From: a virus
IMG/VR virus record: IMGVR_UViG_3300042310_000405
Span: 1 to 43,692 of that record
DNA length: 43,692 nt
Strand: one strand, 5' to 3'
The stretch's first letter is position 1, and every line of letters begins with the position of its first letter. Made by a program: the position numbers and the translations under genes. A model generated the notes under the pieces. The model saw nothing but the letters and a program-made list of their open reading frames with translations, ran no database searches and had not been told where the DNA came from. Below are positions 30,172 through 38,839 of this stretch, one piece after another.

Positions 30172-33100
30172 ATGGAACCCGATACCGCCGCTTCCCAGCC
30201 CACAATGTTTTCGGTGCCGGTTGCCTTGGGTGATCGCACGATTACGGCTTATGTAGACGCCAACACGCAAGAAGAAGCGCAGGCCCTTATTGAGTCGCGC
30301 CGTGAACGCGTGGCCAAGTTTAATCCGAACGAAAACGTTTATGTCATGCGCTCGGAAACCGGTGGCTATGGCTATTCCTACGATACCGCCGACGAGGCAA
30401 CCGCTCGAGCAAACGTTCAAAAGGGCATGGCTAATATGGACGCCATCGCCCGGTTCACAAATGAAAATGCTGAATTGGATTCCACCGCCGAGAATAATTA
30501 TGGCGCGGTCGAGACCAATGACATTATGTCCGAAATTGACGCATTGAATGCGGAGGCGGCACAGAACGCGCCCGGAAAATCATTGGGCGACATGGCGTCT
30601 GGTGCGGCAAAAGATGTTGCGTTTGGTCTTGGCGTCGAGGCCCCCACCCAAATCTTGGCTGGTGCTGCGTCGGGAATTAACGAAACCTTTGACGCTATCC
30701 AGATTGCCGGTAACGAACTCTCCAAAATTGTCCCTAATCCGTATGTGGTATGGAGTGGCGTCGGTGACGGTGTTGCAGGCAATGCTCAATTTCGCGTGGG
30801 CATGACTGGTCGAGGCGGTAGCTTTGAAAGGGATGCTCAAGCGCTTGGCGTTGATCTCAATGAGTCTCCACTCCCAGAGGTGCCGGTGGTTGGTCAGCAA
30901 CCAACGTCCGTAACTGGTGGCGTTGTCCGTGCCCTGTCGCAGTTTGGCGCGTCTATGGGCATTGCCGGGCGTGCGCTTAAAGGTTGGCAAACTACTTCAA
31001 CCATTGGCAAATTCTCTAAAGCTATGGTCACGGGTGCCATTGCTGACTTTGCCGCGTTTGATGAAACCGACAAGCGCCTGAGTGACTTGATCGAGACCGT
31101 TCCTGAATTGTCGAACCCAGTCACCGAATGGCTGGCATCTGATGAAGATGACACTGCGCTAGAGTCCAGACTTAAGAACGTGGTTGAAGGCGGTTTGATT
31201 GGCGTGGGACTTGAGGCAATCGGCCCTATGGTCAAGCAGATTTCAGCGTATCGCCAACTCAAGAGGGCTCAAGCTCAAATCAAACCCCAAGCCGATCAGC
31301 TTATGGCGGAAACTATTGCGGCCGAGCGCAAGGTTGTCACCGATCTTAACGAGGCCATGAAGGTTCTGGGTGATCCAGAGGCGGACCTTGTTCGGGTGAA
31401 GGCAACACGCAAAGCCGCTGACATGGCCCCGATAGAGGGCAACGCCACAGAAGCGGCCGCCATGACGCGAACGGCTGATGCGGTGGGAGGAACACCACAA
31501 AGACCGCAAGACGCCGCTCAGGCTCAAGCTACGGGCGATGCTGCCCCATCGTTTGGTGAGAATCCGTTTGAGATTAACTTCTCCAAGATTTCCCAGCCCG
31601 ATGACGTAAACAGCATCATTGCACAGATGATCGAAAGCAGACCCGACGCCATTGATGCAGCGCGCCGTGGCGTCCAAACGTGGGAGCAATCCAAGGCGGG
31701 CGCAGAGGCACTTACGCAATCCGATAAGGCCTTTGTGGATCTGCTATCTCGTCGTCCGGGTCAGGCTGCCAACGACAAAGAAACCATTGCCCTTCGCATG
31801 CTCTGGGGTGAAAGCGGCGCTAAATTGCGCGAAGTTGCCAAGATGGCGGCCGACAATCCAACCGACGCAAACATGATGGTGTTTCGCCAAATGCTAAGCG
31901 TTCACGGCACGATTGAGGAAGCCGCTATGGGTGCGCGTGCTGAGGCTGGCCGGGCTTTGCAGACATGGCGTATGCCCGTGGGCTCTAGTGAGGCAATCGC
32001 AACACGCGTTCGTGAGTTGGTAAACGGTTCTGATGGCGCATTGCGTCAAGGCAACATTGATCTTGCCCGACAAATTGGCGCGCTCGACGACTCCACCATT
32101 GGGGAGATTGCACGCAAAGCCCCGCAGATGACCAATGCTCAACGCATGAGAACAATCATTCAGTCGGCCATGCTCACCGCCCCGTCGACTCACGTTGCCA
32201 ACATCACCGGCAACGCAATGGGCATGGTGTTTGAAACCGCCTTGCGTGCGCTTGCGCCTATGACCACCGGCGGCACTGGAACAGTCCGAGAGGGTGAGGC
32301 CACAGCCATGTTTGCCGGTCAGCTTCAGGCCTTCTGGGACGTGATCAGAGCGGGCGATAAATTCAAAGCCTTCTGGAACACGGCCGAGAAATCCGGCGGC
32401 AAGGCTGAGATGAATGCTCAACACATGTTCCCTAAAATGGCGGGCTCAAAAAATCAGGGCATTCGTGCCGTTGCCAACGTGGGTGACTTCTTGGTGAAGC
32501 TGCCCGGCGGCGCGACAAACGCCATGGATAACGTGTTCAAGTATGCCCTTACTTCGGGCTCGCTTAATGCCACGGCCTTCCGAAAGGCCATGGATGAAGT
32601 CAATGCTGGTGCGCTTAATCGTGAAGACGTGGTAAAGCGCCAGCGCGAATTGGTTGCCAACCCGACCGACGACATGATTGACGAAGCGGGCAGACTTTCC
32701 GAAGAAGCCACATTCTCCCGAAGCCAAGAAACTTGGACGGACAGTGAAGGGCGAAGCGGCCCCGGCTGGGGTAAGATCATGCTCAACATTCGCCAAGCGG
32801 CAGAGCGTGGCGGTCCGGCTGGTGGTTATGCGTCGGGCGTGATTATGCCGTTTATCAATACTCCGGCCAACCTCATGTCTTATGCCTTCCGGTCGTCGCC
32901 TCTTGCTCCCATGATGGCGCGCTATCAGAAGGACTTGGCCGAAGGCGGGGCCCGTGCTGAAATTGCGCGCACTCGCATGATGGCCGGTTCTGCAATTATG
33001 TGGACGGCCTTCTCTTTGGCGGCCAGCGGGCAATTGTCCGGTGGTGGCCCGATAGATCCCCAACAACGCCAATTGCTACAGCGCCAAGGCTGGCAGCCCT

Positions 33101-34038
33101 ACAGCGTGCGCGTGGGTGACACTTGGTATTCTTACAGCCGACTCGATCCAATGGGCACGCTGTTCTCTATTGCCTCTGACCTCGGGGATATTGCGCTCAA
33201 CACCGATTGGGACGAAATGGACTCTATTGAGCAGTGGAGTGAAATTGCGGCAACCACTATTGGGGCTATTGGTAACGCCTACGTGAACAAATCCATGCTC
33301 TCGGGCGCGGCCGATTTGTTTGAGTTTATGGGCGACCCAAAGCGCTATGGGGAGCAATTCGTTCTCTCTAAATTGTCAGCGCCTATTCCCGCTATTGCTG
33401 GTTTGGGTGAGCGCTTGGCCGATCCTTATGCCCGTGAGCCAATGGTGACGCCTCGTGAGTCCGGCGGCGCAAATGACATTCTAAGCGGGCTCGAGTCCTT
33501 TATGCAGCAAGCCAAGACTCGCATTCCCGGTGTGTCCGAAACTCTCCCAATTCGCCGCGATATGTGGGGCCGCCCGCAAATGCAAGTCTCCGGCATGGGT
33601 ACGGCTTGGGAAATCTTGTCACCCTCTCGCGCTTCAAAGAATAAGTGGGAACCTATCGACGGGGAACTCGAGCGCTTGCGTTACTACCCGCCAAACATGC
33701 AGAAAACCGTTACCGTCCCAGAAGAATTGTCGGCTGGGCCCGGCGATGACCGCAAGTATTCTCTGTCTGATCGTCCAGACATCTACAACCGCATTCTCGA
33801 GGTTCGCGGGGAAATCATCTTGCCACGGCTTAATGCAATGGTGAATGGTGAGAGTGATGAAGGCGCTATTTACTTGGTGTCTGATGACGTCGCCAAGCAG
33901 GAAATGATTGAAAACGTAATGAGTGAGGGCAACAAAATTGCCCGCGCGCAAGTCATTCAGGAATACTATGTGGACTTTGCTATGATGTCAGCAAAAAAGG
34001 CTGATGCAATTGGTGTGGCTCCTGCTCCAGTTGAATAG
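30172..34038 (+). CDS. Large internal ejection protein, gp16-like
   Basis: Product of 1288 residues, the largest gene. N-terminal 100 residues form a beta/helix cap (MFSVPVALGDRTITAYVDANTQEEAQALIE). The middle contains DDTALESRLKNVVEGGLIGVGLEA, a segment typical of phage internal virion proteins. C-terminal helical segments MMAGSAIMWTAFSLAASGQLSGGGPIDPQQ and GWQPYSVRVGDTWYSYSRLDPMGTLFSI strongly match large ejection proteins. No lytic transglycosylase motif is visible, unlike T7 gp16. It would form the membrane-spanning end of the DNA channel. Confidence 0.85.
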   Translation: MEPDTAASQPTMFSVPVALGDRTITAYVDANTQEEAQALIESRRERVAKFNPNENVYVMRSETGGYGYSYDTADEATARANVQKGMANMDAIARFTNENAELDSTAENNYGAVETNDIMSEIDALNAEAAQNAPGKSLGDMASGAAKDVAFGLGVEAPTQILAGAASGINETFDAIQIAGNELSKIVPNPYVVWSGVGDGVAGNAQFRVGMTGRGGSFERDAQALGVDLNESPLPEVPVVGQQPTSVTGGVVRALSQFGASMGIAGRALKGWQTTSTIGKFSKAMVTGAIADFAAFDETDKRLSDLIETVPELSNPVTEWLASDEDDTALESRLKNVVEGGLIGVGLEAIGPMVKQISAYRQLKRAQAQIKPQADQLMAETIAAERKVVTDLNEAMKVLGDPEADLVRVKATRKAADMAPIEGNATEAAAMTRTADAVGGTPQRPQDAAQAQATGDAAPSFGENPFEINFSKISQPDDVNSIIAQMIESRPDAIDAARRGVQTWEQSKAGAEALTQSDKAFVDLLSRRPGQAANDKETIALRMLWGESGAKLREVAKMAADNPTDANMMVFRQMLSVHGTIEEAAMGARAEAGRALQTWRMPVGSSEAIATRVRELVNGSDGALRQGNIDLARQIGALDDSTIGEIARKAPQMTNAQRMRTIIQSAMLTAPSTHVANITGNAMGMVFETALRALAPMTTGGTGTVREGEATAMFAGQLQAFWDVIRAGDKFKAFWNTAEKSGGKAEMNAQHMFPKMAGSKNQGIRAVANVGDFLVKLPGGATNAMDNVFKYALTSGSLNATAFRKAMDEVNAGALNREDVVKRQRELVANPTDDMIDEAGRLSEEATFSRSQETWTDSEGRSGPGWGKIMLNIRQAAERGGPAGGYASGVIMPFINTPANLMSYAFRSSPLAPMMARYQKDLAEGGARAEIARTRMMAGSAIMWTAFSLAASGQLSGGGPIDPQQRQLLQRQGWQPYSVRVGDTWYSYSRLDPMGTLFSIASDLGDIALNTDWDEMDSIEQWSEIAATTIGAIGNAYVNKSMLSGAADLFEFMGDPKRYGEQFVLSKLSAPIPAIAGLGERLADPYAREPMVTPRESGGANDILSGLESFMQQAKTRIPGVSETLPIRRDMWGRPQMQVSGMGTAWEILSPSRASKNKWEPIDGELERLRYYPPNMQKTVTVPEELSAGPGDDRKYSLSDRPDIYNRILEVRGEIILPRLNAMVNGESDEGAIYLVSDDVAKQEMIENVMSEGNKIARAQVIQEYYVDFAMMSAKKADAIGVAPAPVE

Positions 34039-34082
34039 CTCGTGCGTGTTTTATATGGGCTGTGGCGGGCAGATTGTGCGCC

Positions 34083-36068
34083 ATGGCCCATATCACTGTC
34101 CCCGATGAATCGACCGTAACAACCTACACGGTAACAACCGCGCAAAGTGTATTTAGCGTGCCGTGGACTTGCTTTGACAAGACCGATATTCAAGTTTTAG
34201 TCGGCGCTAGTCTCTTGTTGCAAAGTGATTTTTCCTTTGCTGGAAACCCCGGAACTGAAGGCGGGTTTGATGGGGCAACAATTACGCTTGTTGCTGCCGT
34301 CTCCAATACTACGGTAACGATCTATCGGGACATCATCGTTAAGCGAACGGATGACTTTGGCGTTGGGCCTGTGTCTTCTCGTGATCGCAATACGGCGCTC
34401 GACCGCGTGACCGCAATGATTCAGGACGTGAAGCGGATTGCCAAGGGCGTTGCCCCGACAGTCCCGTTGCTTCCAGATGTGGTTCAGACGATAAGCAATA
34501 TTGTGGCTTTACGCGCTGTCTCTTGGCCAAACGGACGACCAACACAAGTTTGCTTGGTTAGCAATTGGGCAACGGGTGACGGTGGCGGGACATTCCGTTG
34601 GGACGCAGCCTCAACCGCAACAGAAGACGGCGGCACAATCATCAAGGAGACGGCTGTCACTACGGGTCGTTGGTTGCGTCAATTCTCTGGTCAAGGCGTC
34701 GTGTCCTCTTGGTTCTCGGCAACCGTTCACACAGGCGTGCAAGCCGCTTTAAACGCCAATTATGACTACATCCTGCTGCCAAACTTCACGGGGCCGATTA
34801 ACTGGACTGGACAGGTCACGCTGCCACAGGGTCGCCGGATCACTATTGAAGGCGGCGGGGAAACCATCTTTGTCAATGCCAACATAACGTCGATTTACTA
34901 CAAGCGCGATGTTGCGGCGGCTGAACCGACTGAATTGCGATTTACCAATGCGGGCGGCGTCATTGTCGAAAATGGCTTGGCTCGCACGGGCATCTTCATC
35001 GACTTCCGTGGATCGGCTGTCACGACTGGCATGACCATCACGCGCTCTGGCGGCACGGCAACGGTTAGCTTGCCGTCCGCTCACCTGCTATCCAGCGGGG
35101 CGACGGTGGAAATCCAAGGCGCAACTCAAACTGAATATAATGGCCGCTTTACCTGCACGGTCACAGGCGCAAACACCTTCAGCTATCCAGTCACGGGCAC
35201 ACCTGCAACGCCTGCCACAGGCAATCTCTGTTTTAATGGCCAAGAGACGACCAATTACAACAATAACCGCGTGTTGGTCGAAAAGTGCGAATTTAGAGGT
35301 TTTGCAAAGAGCGTCTATTCTGAGCGCACGGGCGGTCATATGGAAATGATTGTCTCGCGCTTTAACGGCATTGCTTGGGAAAGCGGTCGCGATTCCAGCT
35401 TCTTCGCACTGTCGGATATTCTGTCGGTCAATGACATCACCACCATATATTACCTCGACGTCTATCCAAACGGGCTATCTAACGGCGTTTCAATGGATCG
35501 GGTTTATTCGGTTCTTGCTGGTGGCACGGGCTCACTAGGCGGCATGTATATGGTTGGCCTTGAGGGGATGACAGGGCAGTCAAACTCCATCGACCTTTGC
35601 TTCGGTGCAACCTACGGCCTTACCCTGATCTACTGCACAAGCCTTGATCTTGAGTTTGTTTGGATTGCCTCGGACTTGACCCAAGCCGCCTCGCATCGTG
35701 GCTGGTATCTGGAAGATGCAATCAGGTCCACATTCAGGGTCGCCTCCAACGTCAGTTCCTTTGTGGTTGGGTGGGTCGAAAGTAGCCGCTTCCCAACTCA
35801 GCCGCTTTATTTGTCGCTTAACATGCCTCTTTTTTATGGTGCGGCAAACGCAGGGATTGTGTTCAACAACGCAATCGGAGTGTCGGTTGAGCCGGGCTAC
35901 AAGTTTACAAACGCCATGCCGCGCACAGGCACTGATTACGAGTTTGTTGGGATCAACACCTGCAACCGAAACACGATTGGTCAAGGCCACATGCGGGGTT
36001 CGTCTTACACGATTGCTCCCGGCACTGGCGCCGCTTCAATCGTTGTTGCCCCCCTATTCATCCCATAA
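34083..36068 (+). CDS. Tailspike / receptor-binding protein 2
   Basis: Product of 661 residues from ATG 34083, chosen because [11 protein letters not shown] repeats the start of fibre 1 at 21735; a frame extension to 34062 lacks that match. Residues 1-120 are the shared virion anchor. Residues about 155-200 (NWATGDGGGTFRWDAAST) form the linker typical of pectate-lyase-fold tailspikes. Beta-helix-like sequence follows. Residues about 315-380 look like an inserted Ig-like module (YNGRFTCTVTGANTFSYPV). The C-terminal part continues as beta-helix to GTGAASIVVAPLFIP. It probably binds or degrades surface polysaccharide; no catalytic residues can be assigned by eye. Confidence 0.82.
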   Translation: MAHITVPDESTVTTYTVTTAQSVFSVPWTCFDKTDIQVLVGASLLLQSDFSFAGNPGTEGGFDGATITLVAAVSNTTVTIYRDIIVKRTDDFGVGPVSSRDRNTALDRVTAMIQDVKRIAKGVAPTVPLLPDVVQTISNIVALRAVSWPNGRPTQVCLVSNWATGDGGGTFRWDAASTATEDGGTIIKETAVTTGRWLRQFSGQGVVSSWFSATVHTGVQAALNANYDYILLPNFTGPINWTGQVTLPQGRRITIEGGGETIFVNANITSIYYKRDVAAAEPTELRFTNAGGVIVENGLARTGIFIDFRGSAVTTGMTITRSGGTATVSLPSAHLLSSGATVEIQGATQTEYNGRFTCTVTGANTFSYPVTGTPATPATGNLCFNGQETTNYNNNRVLVEKCEFRGFAKSVYSERTGGHMEMIVSRFNGIAWESGRDSSFFALSDILSVNDITTIYYLDVYPNGLSNGVSMDRVYSVLAGGTGSLGGMYMVGLEGMTGQSNSIDLCFGATYGLTLIYCTSLDLEFVWIASDLTQAASHRGWYLEDAIRSTFRVASNVSSFVVGWVESSRFPTQPLYLSLNMPLFYGAANAGIVFNNAIGVSVEPGYKFTNAMPRTGTDYEFVGINTCNRNTIGQGHMRGSSYTIAPGTGAASIVVAPLFIP

Positions 36069-36080
36069 GGAGCCGCTGAA

Positions 36081-36473
36081 ATGCAAGCAGACTTATCTAT
36101 GCTAACCCCTGCCGAAACGATCAAGCGGGGCGATAATCTGGCCTCCTTTGGTTCTTACATCTACATTGCGCGGTCTAGCCTAGGTGAGACCGCAGAGATG
36201 CTAGAAAGCCCTGAGTTTTGGGCAACATGCGCGCAAGCCTTTGCGGGCGCGGTCCAGACTGTGCGGGTGGTTGAGGCTCAAGGGCTGTTCAATGAAGCCA
36301 CGTTAGAGATTGACGGCACTGGTGTGACTGTGGCGCATATCTTGCCGCCAACGGCAGAAGCAAACCCTGAGCCCATTCCCCCGACAATCACGGGCGATCT
36401 GCTTGTGTCGCTGGTTGAAACGGGTGGGCCTACTGTCGGTCAAACCATGACCCTTCCGTCATATCAGCGGTAG
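36081..36473 (+). CDS. Hypothetical protein after the tailspike
   Basis: Product of 130 residues with an AAGGAG site. The N-terminal half is helical (MLTPAETIKRGDNLASFGSYIYIARS); the C-terminal half is Pro-rich then beta-prone (PTAEANPEPIPPTITGDLLVSLVE). It may be a chaperone or accessory protein for the adjacent tailspike. No family recognised. Confidence 0.65.
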   Translation: MQADLSMLTPAETIKRGDNLASFGSYIYIARSSLGETAEMLESPEFWATCAQAFAGAVQTVRVVEAQGLFNEATLEIDGTGVTVAHILPPTAEANPEPIPPTITGDLLVSLVETGGPTVGQTMTLPSYQR

Positions 36474-36558
36474 GGGATGATAATGACACCTGAGCAAATC
36501 CTCACATGGATCGGCTTGTTTTATAGGGCGGCTTAAACCTCAACCAACGGAGATTAAC

Positions 36559-36819
36559 ATGGCAAAAATCAAAAACTTTCAGGCGGTTGGCAAGGCTTAC
36601 GTTAAACTAGCCAAGGCGCAAGTCGAGTTTCAAAAGGCGGTCATGGCTGCGGCTGATGCTGATGACGGCGTGCGCGTGTCTAAAATTACATGCTGCTTGG
36701 CTGACCTGACCGCGCTACATGGCACGCTCAAAGCCATTCAAACGGCATCTCTTTCCAAGGCTGGTATGCTTCCCTCTGATGGTGACGTGCAACAGTTTGG
36801 CGGCGGCAACACCCAATGA
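36559..36819 (+). CDS. Small helical protein, unknown function
   Basis: Product of 86 residues with a CGGAGA site. Helical first half (VGKAYVKLAKAQVEFQKAVMAAADADDG), two adjacent Cys mid-protein (ITCCLADL). Ends in a Gly-rich tail overlapping the next start (ATGA). It opens the lysis region; no family recognised. Confidence 0.65.
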   Translation: MAKIKNFQAVGKAYVKLAKAQVEFQKAVMAAADADDGVRVSKITCCLADLTALHGTLKAIQTASLSKAGMLPSDGDVQQFGGGNTQ

Positions 36820-37328
36820 CAGACGCTCAACCCCATGTCGTCGCCATATTTATCTTGGCGGCCATTGTCGTGTTTGCCACTTATGCGGCGGGCGGGCGGC
36901 TTAGAGTGGCTGGCAGCGTGCTTTTCCTGTCGTTCTCAACCATCCTCTACGGGCAGCTTGTCCTTGGCCTTGTAGCACCATCCCTGACGGTCCTGACGGC
37001 GTTCTGCGACATGGTATCACTTGGCTGCATCGGTTGGGTGCTGATGAGGGCTAAACGGCGCACCGGCTTGCATGTGGCTGGCTTTGCCATGTGCGTTAGC
37101 CTCATGTCCCATGTTGCCTATCACATTGCAGGAATTGGTGAGGGCGCAACTTTGGCCTATTTTCTTGTCACAAACATCGCTATGGTTGCCGCGTGTTTGG
37201 GTCTGCTTTGCACGGCTCTAAGTCAATTGGTGGGCAATCATGGCATGGCTCTTGGCGTTCATAGTCATAACGGGAGCGGCCTTAGTGGGGCTTCTCGGGT
37301 GGCTGCACGATATAAGGGCCGACCATGA
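36816..37328 (+). CDS. Polytopic membrane protein of the lysis region
   Basis: Product of 170 residues with about five hydrophobic spans (VVAIFILAAIVVFATYAAGG, VAGSVLFLSFSTILYGQLVL, a third near FCDMVSLGCIGWVLM, GLHVAGFAMCVSLMSHVAYHI, and LAYFLVTNIAMVAACLGLL). The last 35 residues are hydrophilic, Gly/Ser-rich, and encoded where a second open frame runs (37240-37371). It may be a holin, an antiholin or an envelope modifier; the sequence does not decide. Confidence 0.7.
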   Translation: MTDAQPHVVAIFILAAIVVFATYAAGGRLRVAGSVLFLSFSTILYGQLVLGLVAPSLTVLTAFCDMVSLGCIGWVLMRAKRRTGLHVAGFAMCVSLMSHVAYHIAGIGEGATLAYFLVTNIAMVAACLGLLCTALSQLVGNHGMALGVHSHNGSGLSGASRVAARYKGRP

Positions 37329-37371
37329 TGGAAAGCGTATTGGTAAACGCTCTGACAAATGCCGCAAATAA
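37240..37371 (+). CDS. Possible nested 43-residue membrane protein
   Basis: Open frame MAWLLAFIVITGAALVGLLG... overlapping the ends of two larger frames by 89 and 47 bases. One clear membrane span (residues 2-22) is followed by a strongly charged tail (HDIRADHDGKRIGKRSDKCRK). The ribosome site is weak (GGTGGG). A hydrophobic span followed by a basic tail is unlikely as a frame shadow of a Gly/Ser-rich tail. Nested small membrane genes are common in lysis cassettes. Confidence 0.45.
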   Translation: MAWLLAFIVITGAALVGLLGWLHDIRADHDGKRIGKRSDKCRK

Positions 37372-37585
37372 TCCGGGTTTCGTGACCTTTACGGTGTTGT
37401 TCGGGCTTGCGTCTTATTGGCTGTTTAACCGTGGCGTGATTGTGCCGGGGGCTGTTTCCGAATTGCTTGTAAAGATTGCCAAGTTGGAGGCGGCAGAAGA
37501 AGCCTGCCAAACCCGTAACACCGATCTTGAAAAGCGGATTGCAGCTTTAGAGGCTCAACTGCAAGCGCATGTGAAGCTGTCATGA
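37325..37585 (+). CDS. Single-span coiled-coil membrane protein of the lysis region
   Basis: Product of 86 residues (a second ATG at 37328 is also possible). One hydrophobic span (FVTFTVLFGLASYWLF, residues about 19-34) is followed by a coiled coil (LLVKIAKLEAAEEACQTRNTDLEKRIAALEAQL). The start overlaps the previous stop (ATGA). The topology resembles inner-membrane lysis accessories, but a separate Rz-like gene lies downstream, so its function is open. Confidence 0.7.
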   Translation: MMESVLVNALTNAANNPGFVTFTVLFGLASYWLFNRGVIVPGAVSELLVKIAKLEAAEEACQTRNTDLEKRIAALEAQLQAHVKLS

Positions 37586-37863
37586 AGTGGCCCGGGTGGC
37601 GGTGGGTTGCGGATGGTGTGCGGATACTGGCACCGATTCCGCTTACCTTCACATCGGCTGGATTGGTTCTCATAGTTTGGCAAGGCGGTTGGCCTATAGA
37701 GACTGCTGAGCAGCGCATCCAGTGGCTGGGTATAGCGTTGCTGTTCAACCTGACTTTGCTCGGTCTGGCTTTATTTTTGAGCCGTGCTGGTATATCGTCA
37801 TTGTCGGTCAAGGCTGGTTCCATGGAAGTCAATATCAACGAACAAGGGGATAAGAATGACTGA
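37582..37863 (+). CDS. Holin-like protein with two membrane spans
   Basis: Product of 93 residues. Two hydrophobic segments (ILAPIPLTFTSAGLVLIVW, about 15-33, and WLGIALLFNLTLLGLALFL, about 48-66) flank a short loop; the C-terminus is hydrophilic (SMEVNINEQGDKND). The gene overlaps the endolysin start. The endolysin lacks its own export signal, so a pore-forming holin is expected here and this is the best candidate. Confidence 0.7.
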   Translation: MKWPGWRWVADGVRILAPIPLTFTSAGLVLIVWQGGWPIETAEQRIQWLGIALLFNLTLLGLALFLSRAGISSLSVKAGSMEVNINEQGDKND

Positions 37864-38299
37864 CATTCTGCGCACAGGTGCTAAAGGCATCGCTTTGATT
37901 AAATCGTTCGAGGGCTTGGAATTGCGGGCGTATAAATGCCCTGCTGATGTCCTGACGATTGGTTACGGTTCCACGGGGCCGCATGTAAAGCCCAATATGG
38001 TCATCACCGAAAAGCAGGCTGAAGATTTGCTGCGGCAAGACCTTGTGCGCTTTGAGCGGGCTGTGACGCGGTTGGTCACGGTGCCAATCAGCCAAAACCA
38101 ATATGACGCACTGGTGTCGTTTACGTTCAATCTTGGCGAGGGTAACTTTTCCAGATCCACTTTGCTCAAGCGCGTTAACGCTCGTGACTTTTCCGGTGCG
38201 CAAAAAGAATTTGCCAAATGGAATAGAGCGGGCGGAATTGTCTTGGCTGGTTTGACGCGGCGTCGTGCTGCTGAGGCCAAACTATTTGGTGAGCCATGA
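37856..38299 (+). CDS. Endolysin, GH24 lysozyme (T4/P22 type)
   Basis: Product of 147 residues starting MTDILRTGAKGIALIKSFEG after an AAGGGGATAA site. The catalytic pattern E-8aa-(D/C)-5aa-T is present as Glu19, Cys28, Thr34 (FEGLELRAYKCPADVLTIGYG), with Cys in place of Asp as in P21- and lambdoid-type lysozymes. Further family blocks are QYDALVSFTFNLGEGNF and GLTRRRAAEAKLF. It hydrolyses peptidoglycan. There is no signal or anchor segment at the N-terminus, so it needs the holin for access. Confidence 0.93.
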   Translation: MTDILRTGAKGIALIKSFEGLELRAYKCPADVLTIGYGSTGPHVKPNMVITEKQAEDLLRQDLVRFERAVTRLVTVPISQNQYDALVSFTFNLGEGNFSRSTLLKRVNARDFSGAQKEFAKWNRAGGIVLAGLTRRRAAEAKLFGEP

Positions 38300-38634
38300 A
38301 TTGGCGCTTCTACGTCCTTGGCGGTCTGCTCGCTGCCATGTTTGCGCTGTCGATGTATATCGCGCACCTGCAAACTGAAATGACCAAGGCCAAAAAAGCC
38401 GCTGAGATTGCACGGGCTCAAACGGTAGTGAGTGAAGCCACGGCGCAAGCGGTAGATCGGGTGACGCTGACAGAGCGCATTGTGAGAGAGGAAACAATAA
38501 ATGTTATCCGTGAGATTGATAGCCTCCCAAACGGTGAAGCGCTTGTGCCTGATGACGTCGCTGCTGCTTGGGGTTCCGGCATTGACGGGCTGCGCAACGA
38601 CGCAACCAAGCCTGACGGTGACAGTTCCAAGTAG
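38296..38634 (+). CDS. Rz-like inner-membrane spanin
   Basis: Product of 112 residues, start overlapping the endolysin stop (ATGA). One N-terminal span (FYVLGGLLAAMFALSMYIA) is followed by a helical periplasmic part (EMTKAKKAAEIARAQTVVSEA). It has the topology of the i-spanin Rz. Its 3-prime half overlaps an o-spanin gene in another frame, the classical Rz/Rz1 arrangement. The pair fuses inner and outer membranes at lysis. Confidence 0.82.
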   Translation: MNWRFYVLGGLLAAMFALSMYIAHLQTEMTKAKKAAEIARAQTVVSEATAQAVDRVTLTERIVREETINVIREIDSLPNGEALVPDDVAAAWGSGIDGLRNDATKPDGDSSK

Positions 38635-38839
38635 TCTTAGGGATTGCACAGCAACGCCACGTCCTGCATCTCAGGGCTTAACTGTGGGGCATCTAGCGGC
38701 GTTCTCAGTCATGCAGGCGGCTGATCTTGAGAAATGCCGATCTAAAAACGCGGCGCTAATCGAAATAATCGAAACGGTCAACAAGGCGCATGAGCCTAAG
38801 CGGCAATGGTGGCAAGTAAAAGGCCCTAGCCGAAACTAG
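38501..38839 (+). CDS. Rz1-like outer-membrane lipoprotein spanin
   Basis: Product of 112 residues with an AGAGGAAA site. A signal peptide (residues 1-30) ends in the lipobox LTGC (28-31), so Cys31 would be lipidated. The mature part is Pro/Thr/Ser-rich first, then helical (ADLEKCRSKNAALIEIIETVNKA). It starts within the Rz-like gene, overlapping by 134 bases in a different frame. It is longer than lambda Rz1 and extends past the i-spanin stop, so it is only partly nested. Confidence 0.85.
   Translation: MLSVRLIASQTVKRLCLMTSLLLGVPALTGCATTQPSLTVTVPSSLRDCTATPRPASQGLTVGHLAAFSVMQAADLEKCRSKNAALIEIIETVNKAHEPKRQWWQVKGPSRN

Noticed and set aside
21735-36068. Diversity-generating retroelement, suggested by BPP-1-like head genes
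   Set aside because: No reverse transcriptase gene and no template/variable repeat pair was seen near either fibre gene.
36477-36536. 19-residue frame MIMTPEQILTWIG...
   Set aside because: Only a G-run upstream and too short to judge; possibly a decayed gene start.
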